This document shows, piece by piece, positions 15,759 to 22,891 of a stretch of DNA of 22,891 nt (position 1 is its first letter; each line of letters begins with the position of its first letter). The notes beneath the pieces were generated by a model. The model saw nothing but the letters and a program-made list of their open reading frames with translations. It searched no databases and was not told where the DNA came from. The stretch spans positions 1 to 22,891 of the forward strand of contig JAUVTH010000004.1 of NCBI GenBank assembly GCA_030601615.1, read 5' to 3'. Source of the DNA: Gemmatimonadota bacterium. Its GTDB lineage: Bacteria; Gemmatimonadota; Gemmatimonadetes; Palauibacterales; Palauibacteraceae. Both the position numbers and the translations under genes were made by a program.

Positions 15759-17300
15759 TCAGTCCGTATTCGTCTCGATCACTCCTGCGGGGGCCGCTGG
15801 CTGCGAAAGAGGGGTGACCTGACGCGGGCTCATATCCTCGCCCGCATACTCCGCTGTCCGAATCGCCCTGCCAGGAAAGAGCCCGGCGACCAGTATCGCA
15901 ACCGCCGCGACGACGGCAGCGAATCGGAAGGTGGCGCCCGGCACGGCGGGAAGCGGAGCGTCCTCGGGGGCATCTTCGAAGTACATCTTCCAGATGACTC
16001 GAAGGTAATAGTAGTAGGACACGAAGCTCGTGAGTACGAGGATTACTGCCAGCGTCACATGGCCGGAGTCCACGGCCGCCAGGAGCAGGTACAGCTTCCC
16101 GATGAACCCACCGGTCGGAGGGAAGCCGGCCAGCGAGAGGAGGAACACGGCGAGGAGCGCACCGAGTAGAGGCCGTCGCCATCCGAGGCCCCGGTAGTCG
16201 GCCAGACTGCCCCGGGAGTCTCCTTCGCCCGCTACCGCCCCTACGACGGCGAACGCTCCCAGCGTCATTACAGCGTAGATGGCCAGATAAAGGAGCACCG
16301 CGGATCGTCCCATCGAGCTGCCCGCGACCACTCCCACGAGGAGATAGCCGGCGTGAGAGATGGACGAGTACGCCAGCATGCGCTTCACATTGTCCTGTGC
16401 CAGCGCGATGAAGTTGGGAACGATCATCGTCAGAACGGCGAGCCACCACAGGATGGCCGTCCAGACCGACGCAGCGGGCGCGAGCTCGACAGTGACGATG
16501 CGAAGCAGGGCCGCGAAGCCCGCCACTTTCACGCCGGCCGCCATGTACCCCGTTACGGGCGTGGGAGCACCCTCGTACACGTCCGGTGTCCACATGTGAA
16601 ACGGAACGACAGACACCTTGAATGCGAAGCCGACTACGAGCAGCGCCACCCCCGCAAACAGGAGTAAGTTGCCATCCGCAGTCCCTCGCGCCACTTCGGA
16701 AGTCACGAGCGCCAGGTTCGTGCTTCCCGTGGCCCCGAACAGCAGCGCGATCCCGTAGAGCAGGAATCCGCTCGCAAAGGCTCCCATCAGGAAATACTTG
16801 AGGGCTGCCTCGGAGGATCTGGGATCTCTCCGGTTGAAGCCCGTGAGAACGTAAACCGACATGGACATAAGCTCGAGCGAAACGAACACGACGATGAGAT
16901 CGCGTGATCCCGCGAGGAGCATCATCCCGACGGACGCCATCAGCACCAGGAAATAGAACTCCCCGACGTCCAGCCCCTCACGCCTGAGATAATCGAAGGC
17001 CAACAGAAAGCTGAGGAGCGTAGCTCCGAGAATCACGAAGTTCGTCCCGACCCGGAACCCGTCCATCGCGATCATGCCGCTTCGAAGCGGCGCCTCGATG
17101 CCCAGCAGGTACCCGTTGGCCAGGAGGGCGATCAGGACGCCGGCAACGGCGGTCCACCGAACCCAGGCGCGGCTCGGCCCCGAGCGGTCGCCACGCTGGA
17201 ACACATCCAGGGTCAGGACCAGAAGGCCCGTTACAGCAAGGACGACCTCGGGCAGGAGCGCCCACAGGTAGTCGATCGGAGAGCTGAAGTCCAGGATCAC
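15759..17300 (-). CDS. nuoN: NADH-quinone oxidoreductase subunit N
   Basis: 513 residues, Mrp-antiporter-like proton-pumping membrane subunit of complex I. Key charged residues are E143 (VSLELMSMSVYVL), K228 (FAFKVSVVPFHMWTPDVYEGAP) and the downstream K258 in GYMAAGVKVAGF, with AYSSISHAGYLLVG and SLAGFPPTGGFIGKLYLL typical of NuoN. About 13-14 hydrophobic segments. The start is GTG at 17300 with AGAGGA eight bases upstream, 17 bases after nuoM. The last 40 residues are hydrophilic and Pro-rich, a modest C-terminal extension. Confidence 0.96.
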   Translation of the reverse strand: MILDFSSPIDYLWALLPEVVLAVTGLLVLTLDVFQRGDRSGPSRAWVRWTAVAGVLIALLANGYLLGIEAPLRSGMIAMDGFRVGTNFVILGATLLSFLLAFDYLRREGLDVGEFYFLVLMASVGMMLLAGSRDLIVVFVSLELMSMSVYVLTGFNRRDPRSSEAALKYFLMGAFASGFLLYGIALLFGATGSTNLALVTSEVARGTADGNLLLFAGVALLVVGFAFKVSVVPFHMWTPDVYEGAPTPVTGYMAAGVKVAGFAALLRIVTVELAPAASVWTAILWWLAVLTMIVPNFIALAQDNVKRMLAYSSISHAGYLLVGVVAGSSMGRSAVLLYLAIYAVMTLGAFAVVGAVAGEGDSRGSLADYRGLGWRRPLLGALLAVFLLSLAGFPPTGGFIGKLYLLLAAVDSGHVTLAVILVLTSFVSYYYYLRVIWKMYFEDAPEDAPLPAVPGATFRFAAVVAAVAILVAGLFPGRAIRTAEYAGEDMSPRQVTPLSQPAAPAGVIETNTD

Positions 17301-17317
17301 CTGTCTATCCTCTCAGT

Positions 17318-18889
17318 CTACTCATCGATTCCGAGGATCGGCATGCGGTCGAAGCGCAGGTCCGAAACACCCATCTGCACCGGTGCGGAGACGGCCCGGT
17401 GCTCGACCTGTTCGATCAAGGCCTCCACGGACGCCGACGTCAGCGACAGGAACGGCTGGGGGTAGACACCAATCAGCACGATCATGACGAGCGCCGGGGC
17501 CAGAACCAGGCGCTCACGAATCCCGATGTCGCTGAGGACCCGGTTCTCCTCCCTGTCGACCTCGCCATACAGCATCCGCTGCACCATGGGCAGCATGTAC
17601 GCAGCCGCGAAGATCACGCCCGTCGCCGCGATGAACGCGACCACGGGATACTTCTGGAACGTCCCGATGAGGATCAGAAACTCACCGATGAACCCATTCG
17701 TCCCCGGGAGACCGATCGAGCTCAACGCAACGAGAAGGAAAGAGGCCGCGAACACGGGCATCACTTTCGCGATCCCGCCGAAGTCATCGATCATGCGCGT
17801 GTGCCGCCTCTCGTACAGCATCCCGACGAGGAGGAACAGGGCCCCGGTGGAGATTCCGTGGTTCACCATCTGCAGGATCCCGCCCTGGATGCCCTGGGTC
17901 GTCAGGGAGAACAGACCCATCATTACGAACCCGAGATGGGCGACCGACGTGTAGGCCACGAGCTTCTTGGCGTCTGGCTGAACCGCCGCCACCCAGGCTC
18001 CGTAGATGATGCCGACCAGACTCAGCACCAGGATCGTGCCCACCACAACCGGGCTGGTCGCGGCGTGCGAGAAGAACGGCATCGCGAACCGGAGGAACCC
18101 GTACGCGCCCATTTTGAGGAGCACGCCGGCCAGGATCACTGAACCGGCGGTCGGCGCCTCCACGTGCGCATCCGGAAGCCAGGTGTGCAGGGGGAACAGC
18201 GGCACCTTGATCGCGAAAGCGAGCGCGAACGCCGAGAACAGGACGAACTGCAGATCGCGGCCAATCGGCAACTGCACGAGGTCGTTGTACGCGAACGTAA
18301 TCACACCGTACTGGCGATAATACAGGTACACGATCACCACGATCGCGACGAGCATGAGAAGTGACCCGATGGCCGTGAACAGGAAGAACTTCACGGCGGC
18401 GTAGACGCGGCGTTTTCCACCCCACACTCCGATGATGAAGTACATCGGAATGAGCATGATCTCCCAGAACAGGAAGAACAGGAACATATCCAGGGACACG
18501 AAAACGCCGATCATGGCTGCCAGCAGAAGGAGCAGCATGGCGTAGTACGCCCGCTGGTGACGCTGGATGTAGGTAAAGGAGGCGAGGATCGCGAGCGGTG
18601 TCACGAACGTCGTGAGAAGCACCATCAGGATCGAAATACCGTCTATTCCGATCGTGTATCCGATGCCCCAGGCCTCGATCCACGGAACCGAGACGTAGTT
18701 CTGTATGGCGGCCGTTCCCGAACGAAACGTCCAGAACAGCGGAAGTGAGATCGCGAATGCGACCACGCTCGTCAGCATGGCCACGTACCGGGATTTCTCC
18801 TCCTGCACGATCAGGCACAGCGCTGCCCCTGCCATCGGCAGGATCAGCAGCAGGCTCAGGACCCAGTGGCTCTCGAAGAAATTGCTCAA
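17318..18889 (-). CDS. nuoM: NADH-quinone oxidoreductase subunit M
   Basis: 523 residues, second antiporter-like proton-pumping subunit. Functional residues: E143 (FFLFWEIMLIPMYFIIGVWGG), K228 and H235 (AFAIKVPLFPLHTWLPDAHVEAPT), K259 (VLLKMGAYGFLRF), then AYTSVAHLGFVMMG, VNHGISTGALFLLVGMLYER and LSSIGLPGTNGFIGEFLIL. The start is TTG at 18889: nuoL's stop lies in the same frame 24 bases upstream and there is no ATG or GTG between. The sequence before the TTG has only a weak GAG as ribosome binding site. The hydrophilic C-terminus of about 30 residues ends in ILGIDE. Confidence 0.96.
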   Translation of the reverse strand: MSNFFESHWVLSLLLILPMAGAALCLIVQEEKSRYVAMLTSVVAFAISLPLFWTFRSGTAAIQNYVSVPWIEAWGIGYTIGIDGISILMVLLTTFVTPLAILASFTYIQRHQRAYYAMLLLLLAAMIGVFVSLDMFLFFLFWEIMLIPMYFIIGVWGGKRRVYAAVKFFLFTAIGSLLMLVAIVVIVYLYYRQYGVITFAYNDLVQLPIGRDLQFVLFSAFALAFAIKVPLFPLHTWLPDAHVEAPTAGSVILAGVLLKMGAYGFLRFAMPFFSHAATSPVVVGTILVLSLVGIIYGAWVAAVQPDAKKLVAYTSVAHLGFVMMGLFSLTTQGIQGGILQMVNHGISTGALFLLVGMLYERRHTRMIDDFGGIAKVMPVFAASFLLVALSSIGLPGTNGFIGEFLILIGTFQKYPVVAFIAATGVIFAAAYMLPMVQRMLYGEVDREENRVLSDIGIRERLVLAPALVMIVLIGVYPQPFLSLTSASVEALIEQVEHRAVSAPVQMGVSDLRFDRMPILGIDE

Positions 18890-18913
18890 GACTCTATTCG
18901 CTTGCTGGGATCG

Positions 18914-20947
18914 TCACAGCAGGAGCAGGGCGAGAATCAGCACCACGCCTGTCACGAACCAGAACATGTAACCGGCCACGCGACCCGTCTGGAACAGGCT
19001 CCCCACCCATCCCACCATCCGGGTACCGGAAGCCATCGCGTTCAACGTGCCGTCGATGAGTCCGACATCCACGATCCGCCAGCACCCTCGCCACAACGCT
19101 AGAAGCGGGAGGATGATCAGTCGATCGTACAACTCGTCGACGTACCACTTGTTATACAGGATGCCGGCGAATCCGGTCGGTGTCTCGGACTCCGACGCCG
19201 GCCGATAACGCCGATGCACCAGCGCCCTGAAGGTCAGCATGACCACGATCAGCGCCAGGCCCGTGGACATGATCGCCCACACGGCCTCGCCTCCACCGAG
19301 CGGCGACTCGTGTGCCTGGTGGAGTCCGTGCTCTGTCATCACTTGCCGCGCCGGCTCCATCACCGGTTCCAGCCAGTGGTGCAGCGCGTCCACGGCCGGC
19401 AGCGCCGGAAGGGACTCCGGAATCTGTATCCAGCCGCCTACTACCGAGAGCACCGCGAGGATCGCGAGCGGTACCCACATGACGGCCGGGACCTCGCGCA
19501 AGTGCGGCCTCACATCAGCCCCGCTCCGGTTTTCTCCGTGGAACGTGAGGACCATCAGCCGCGTCATGTACCCGGCAGTGAGCAGAGCGGTGAGGATCGA
19601 TACGACCCAGAGCACGGTGTAACCGTACGATCCTGCACTCCAGATTATCTCGTCCTTCGAGAAGAATCCGGCGAACGGAAAGATACCCGCGATCGCCACG
19701 GTGCCGATCCACATCGTGCCCCACGTGATCGGCAGGACGTTCTTCAGGCCCCCGTAGTTGCGCATGTCGTTGGGATCGTCATGCCGGTGGACCTGATGAA
19801 GCGCGTGGTGCATGGCATGGATCACGGCACCCGACCCGAGGAACAGCAGGGCCTTGAAGAAGGCGTGGGTTATGAGGTGGAACATCCCTGCCGTAAACGC
19901 CCCGACCCCGACCGCCAGGAACATGTAGCCGAGCTGCGATACGGTGCTGTACGCAAGCACTTTCTTGATGTCGTACTGCTGCATCGCGATCGTCGCCGCG
20001 AACAGAGCGGTTCCGGCGCCAATCGCGGCCACGGTCGCCTGAGAGACCGGCGCCATGGCGAACAGAACGCCCGCACGCGCAACCAGGTAGACGCCCGCCG
20101 TCACCATGGTTGCGGCGTGGATCAACGCTGAAACCGGCGTCGGACCCGCCATGGCGTCAGGAAGCCATACGTACAGCGGAATCTGCGCCGACTTCCCCGT
20201 CGCCCCAAGGAACAGGAGCAGAGTGATCAGGGTGACGACTCCGCCGCCGAACACGAGCGTTTCCGGGGCGGCGGCGAACACCTCTACGAAGTTCAACGTC
20301 CCGAAGTGTGTGAAGACGAGCAACATCGCGACCAGGAACCCGAAATCACCAATCCTGTTTACGATAAACGCCTTCTTGCCCGCCGAAGCAAATTCCCGGT
20401 TCTCGTACCAGAAGCCGATGAGCAGATAGGAGCACAGGCCGACCCCTTCCCACCCCACGAACACGATTGCGAAGTTCGCGCCCATCACGAGCACCGACAT
20501 GAAGAACACGAACAGGTTCAGGTACGAGAAGTACCGGCTGTAGCCAGGATCTTCCCGCATGTAGCCGATGCTATAGACGTGGATCACGGACGAGACGCCC
20601 GTGACCACCAGCAGCATGAGGACGGAAAGCTGGTCGAACTGCAGATCGACGCCGATCGACAGATCACCAACGGCCATCCACGTCCACAGCGACACGATCG
20701 CCGGATCGTGTGGCATCGCCGCATGCATGGCCAGGAAGTTGGCCAGCACCACGGCGAAGGACCCTATGATGGCCAGCGGCCCGACCAGGCTGGGCACTCG
20801 CTTGCTGTCGCGCCACAGGAACGCCCCGAGGCCGTTGATCACGAACCCCACGAGGGGGAACAGAAGGATCAGGCCCGGCAGAATCGGCTGATACCCGCCG
20901 TCGGCGTGCTGCGCGACCCGGAGGAACGACTCGAGGAAGTTCACCAT
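18914..20947 (-). CDS. nuoL: NADH-quinone oxidoreductase subunit L
   Basis: 677 residues, the largest antiporter-like subunit, with the long lateral helix expected at the C-terminal end. Marks: LLFPLVGFVINGL near the start, VFVGWEGVGLCSYLLIGFWY with E167, GKSAQIPLYVWLPDAMAGPTPVSALIHAATMV with K252 and H277, AYSTVSQLGYMFLAVGVG, and MFHLITHAFFKALLFLGSGAVIHAMHH. The ATG at 20947 overlaps nuoK by seven bases; a GTG at 20944, forming GTGA with the nuoK stop, is the alternative. The C-terminal TGVVLILALLLL anchors the protein. Standard length for the family. Confidence 0.97.
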   Translation of the reverse strand: MVNFLESFLRVAQHADGGYQPILPGLILLFPLVGFVINGLGAFLWRDSKRVPSLVGPLAIIGSFAVVLANFLAMHAAMPHDPAIVSLWTWMAVGDLSIGVDLQFDQLSVLMLLVVTGVSSVIHVYSIGYMREDPGYSRYFSYLNLFVFFMSVLVMGANFAIVFVGWEGVGLCSYLLIGFWYENREFASAGKKAFIVNRIGDFGFLVAMLLVFTHFGTLNFVEVFAAAPETLVFGGGVVTLITLLLFLGATGKSAQIPLYVWLPDAMAGPTPVSALIHAATMVTAGVYLVARAGVLFAMAPVSQATVAAIGAGTALFAATIAMQQYDIKKVLAYSTVSQLGYMFLAVGVGAFTAGMFHLITHAFFKALLFLGSGAVIHAMHHALHQVHRHDDPNDMRNYGGLKNVLPITWGTMWIGTVAIAGIFPFAGFFSKDEIIWSAGSYGYTVLWVVSILTALLTAGYMTRLMVLTFHGENRSGADVRPHLREVPAVMWVPLAILAVLSVVGGWIQIPESLPALPAVDALHHWLEPVMEPARQVMTEHGLHQAHESPLGGGEAVWAIMSTGLALIVVMLTFRALVHRRYRPASESETPTGFAGILYNKWYVDELYDRLIILPLLALWRGCWRIVDVGLIDGTLNAMASGTRMVGWVGSLFQTGRVAGYMFWFVTGVVLILALLLL

Positions 20948-21240
20948 TTCAAGAGATTAAAGCGATCGACATCCACGAGCTCGTAGTGCCGGAAGATGGA
21001 GATGATGATGGCCAACCCGACCGCGGCTTCCGCTGCCGCGACGGCGATGACGAAGAAAACGAACACCTGGGCTTCGATGCCCAGCGACCGGGAGAACACG
21101 ACAAGCGTCAGGTTCACCGCGTTGAGCATCAGCTCGATGCACATGAACATGATGATCACGTTGCGCCGTAGCATGACCCCGACCGTCCCGATAGCGAACA
21201 ACAGCGCGCTGAGTATCAATGAATAGGTCTCGATATCCAT
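20941..21240 (-). CDS. nuoK: NADH-quinone oxidoreductase subunit K
   Basis: 99 residues with three transmembrane helices. The two buried glutamates of the proton channel are present: E36 in MFMCIELMLNAVNL and E71 in AVAAAEAAVGLAI, at the positions known from E. coli NuoK. Length is normal. It begins seven bases after nuoJ and runs into nuoL by overlap. Confidence 0.97.
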   Translation of the reverse strand: MDIETYSLILSALLFAIGTVGVMLRRNVIIMFMCIELMLNAVNLTLVVFSRSLGIEAQVFVFFVIAVAAAEAAVGLAIIISIFRHYELVDVDRFNLLKW

Positions 21241-21247
21241 TCCGGAC

Positions 21248-21775
21248 TCACGGTGCCTTTTGGCGCGCCAGCACGATGGCGCCCACGACGGCCACCAGCA
21301 GGAGCAGCGCAGTGATCTCGAACGGTACCAGATAGCTCCGGAACATCGGATCGGCCACCACGCCGACGGCTCCCCTGGCCCGGAGCATGGCGTCCATCGT
21401 CTCCTGCCCCATACCCCCTGCCATAGACGTGACGTGGCCGCCCCTCAGCATCACCAGCAGAAGACCGAAGAACGCGCCGCCGCTCACGATGGCAAGCATG
21501 CGATACAGCGGACCGCGCAGGTCCGTCTTCTCCGTACGGCCGAGGTTGAGAAGCATGATGACGAACAGGAACAGGACCAGAATGGCCCCGGCGTACACGA
21601 TCAGGTTGACTGCCGCGATGAAATGCGCATCCAGTAGGACGAAGACCCCCGACAGCGCGAAGAAAGCCATGACCAGGTACATCACGCTCGCCACGGGATT
21701 GCGGGCCAGCACCATACCGGCGGCTCCGCCAATCGCCATGACGGCGAACAACACGAAGAAAAAGTCTACGATCAT
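21248..21775 (-). CDS. nuoJ: NADH-quinone oxidoreductase subunit J
   Basis: 175 residues and five hydrophobic segments. The conserved helix 3 sequence is visible as HFIAAVNLIVYAGAILVLFLFVIMLLNL (51-78), including the conserved Tyr and the pi-bulge region. The start is ATG at 21775, which overlaps the nuoI stop as ATGA. The middle, residues about 115-145, is a hydrophilic loop rich in Met and Gly (MAGGMGQETMDAML). Confidence 0.95.
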   Translation of the reverse strand: MIVDFFFVLFAVMAIGGAAGMVLARNPVASVMYLVMAFFALSGVFVLLDAHFIAAVNLIVYAGAILVLFLFVIMLLNLGRTEKTDLRGPLYRMLAIVSGGAFFGLLLVMLRGGHVTSMAGGMGQETMDAMLRARGAVGVVADPMFRSYLVPFEITALLLLVAVVGAIVLARQKAP

Positions 21776-22269
21776 TCGGACAATGGGTCAGCGGGATCCC
21801 ACAACGCCGTGACCTGATGGTCGTTCTCGCACAGCCGGGCCAGGTCGTAGACCCAGCGCTCGCGGCTGTACTCGGCGTTCTCGTAGTGGACCCCTAAGTG
21901 AATCGCCTCTACGGGACATACCTCCTGGCAGAAGCCACAGAATATGCAACGGAACTCGTCGATCTCGTAGACCGCGGCGTACCGCTCCCCGTTTTCGTCC
22001 TCCGCAGGAATCAGCTTGATGCAATTGACCGGACAGACGGTCGGGCAGAGCCCGCAGCCCACGCACTTGGCGCGACCATCCTCGTGAACCGCCATCCGGT
22101 GCGTGCCTCTCCAGCGTGGTCCGAGTTCCCACTTCTCGTCCGGATACTGCTGAGTCGGCTTGTCGGGCCGCATGAAGTGCTTGAACGTGACTCCAAGACC
22201 CTTGCTGATGGCCCGAACGTACGAAGTCTCACTCTCGGGACGCACGACGACACTCACCTCACCCGGCAT
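21772..22269 (-). CDS. nuoI: NADH-quinone oxidoreductase subunit I
   Basis: 165 residues. Ferredoxin-like subunit that carries electrons through two [4Fe-4S] clusters (N6a and N6b) toward the quinone site. Motifs CVGCGLCPTVCP (C69, C72, C75, C79) and CIFCGFCQEVCP (C108, C111, C114, C118). GLGVTFKHFMRP at the N-terminus is the membrane-associating helix region. I chose the ATG at 22269, which overlaps nuoH by 11 bases and has GAGGAAG upstream; a longer N-terminus would cover 81 more bases of nuoH with Arg-rich sequence. Confidence 0.96.
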   Translation of the reverse strand: MPGEVSVVVRPESETSYVRAISKGLGVTFKHFMRPDKPTQQYPDEKWELGPRWRGTHRMAVHEDGRAKCVGCGLCPTVCPVNCIKLIPAEDENGERYAAVYEIDEFRCIFCGFCQEVCPVEAIHLGVHYENAEYSRERWVYDLARLCENDHQVTALWDPADPLSE

Positions 22270-22891
22270 ATCGATCTTCCTCGCTTCCACTGGCGGCCAT
22301 TTCGGCAGGTCCCGACCGGCGTTTCTTCCTCGTCCTCGCGGTCGCTCCACGGATCAGGCGGCCGCTATCGATCACGTAGAGGAAAAACAGCATGAGAATC
22401 AGATTGAGACCGAACATGGCCGCGGAGAAACCGAGTCCGACTGAGACGTCGGCCGCGTCCAGCGCGAAGATGGCCACGGCCATCAGCATGATGTAGACCA
22501 TGAGAGCGGGGATGAACACCTTCCATCCCAGGTCCATCAACTGGTCGTAACGGAATCGGGGAATCGTCCACCGGATGAACATGAAGAACACCACTAGCAG
22601 CGTCGTCTTCATGGTAAACGCCACTAACGTCAGCAGGGTCTTCCACCAGGTGGGGTCACCGACCACCGTGCCATCGGCCAGCACGCGGATGTTATCTCCC
22701 TGCCAGAACGGAATGTCCCATCCTCCGAGGAAGAACACGGATATCAAGGCCCCGGCAGTGATCAGGTGAAAATACTCGCCAAGAAAGAACATACCGAATT
22801 TCATCGAAGAGTATTCCGTGTGGTAACCACCCACGATCTCGGCTGCGGCTTCCGGCAGATCGAACGGAACCCTATTCGTTTCAGCGAGACT
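22259..22891 (-). CDS. nuoH: NADH-quinone oxidoreductase subunit H, C-terminal part
   Basis: The 5' end is outside the window; 210 residues are visible. NuoH forms the quinone-binding chamber at the junction of the peripheral and membrane arms. The diagnostic ETNRVPFDLPEAAAEIVGGYHTEYSSMKFGMFFL begins six residues... into the visible part and continues through FLGEYFHLIT. Further hydrophobic segments are near residues 45-58, 95-115, 130-150 and 160-180, and RWTIPRFRYDQLMDLGWKVFIP matches the usual C-terminal half. It ends in a hydrophilic tail of about 25 residues that is basic then acidic (ARTRKKRRSG ... GSEEDRYAG), longer than I expect for the family. Confidence 0.95.
   Translation of the reverse strand, partial: SLAETNRVPFDLPEAAAEIVGGYHTEYSSMKFGMFFLGEYFHLITAGALISVFFLGGWDIPFWQGDNIRVLADGTVVGDPTWWKTLLTLVAFTMKTTLLVVFFMFIRWTIPRFRYDQLMDLGWKVFIPALMVYIMLMAVAIFALDAADVSVGLGFSAAMFGLNLILMLFFLYVIDSGRLIRGATARTRKKRRSGPAEMAASGSEEDRYAG

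Noticed and set aside
14189..15817. Very long open frame (542 codons) on the plus strand opposite the phosphohexomutase gene
   Set aside because: It lies antisense to a gene with full catalytic motifs, its translation is rich in Arg, His and Asp with no recognisable domain, and long antisense frames are expected in GC-rich DNA.

Overview
This window is a GC-rich stretch of bacterial chromosome carrying 27 protein genes (25 complete, one cut at each edge), all on the minus strand. The longest gap without a gene is 103 bases, so there is no unexplained stretch over 300 bases. I see no tRNA, rRNA, IS element, CRISPR array or prophage gene. The gene content is core metabolism: a Nuo-type complex I, the futalosine route to menaquinone (MqnE plus MqnC), type II fatty acid synthesis, and an L32 protein with a zinc-binding Cys set. 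This fits a Gram-negative, menaquinone-using, probably aerobic or facultative organism. Gemmatimonadota or a related phylum is my best guess, but that is inference from gene content and style, not a database match.

Layout in the direction of transcription (right to left). Block 1 (22891-15759) is the distal half of a complex I operon, nuoH(partial)-I-J-K-L-M-N. The 103-base gap after nuoN holds two overlapping, mutually exclusive inverted repeats. Block 2 (15655-10766) holds a phosphomannomutase/phosphoglucomutase, a carbamate kinase, succinyl-CoA synthetase sucC-sucD, and ndk. Block 3 (10724-5606) is yceD-rpmF-plsX-fabD-fabG-acpP-fabF, the classical fatty acid cluster except that fabH is missing from its usual place between plsX and fabD. 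Block 4 (5609-2390) is mqnE-mqnC-purE-ispF. Block 5 (2381-1) is a DedA-family membrane protein, a XerD-type tyrosine recombinase, a nitroreductase-family protein, and the start of a secreted protein that runs off the left edge.

Many genes overlap by a few bases at stop/start junctions: TTGA at fabF/mqnE, ATGA at mqnE/mqnC, nuoI/nuoJ and dedA/xerD, TGATG at mqnC/purE, and GTGA at the nitroreductase/secreted gene. This suggests long co-transcribed, translationally coupled units. Several starts are GTG or TTG rather than ATG (nuoM, nuoN, arcC, mqnE, ispF, the nitroreductase and the secreted gene).

Functionally, complex I reduces menaquinone, MqnE and MqnC build the menaquinone head group, and IspF feeds the isoprenoid side chain. 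SucCD, carbamate kinase and Ndk are all phosphoryl-transfer enzymes linked to ATP/NTP supply. Nothing here is clearly a new biological system. The points most worth checking are an expanded radical-SAM cysteine motif in MqnE, an unusual Cys-rich tail on MqnC, the missing fabH, and a solitary carbamate kinase next to sucCD-ndk.
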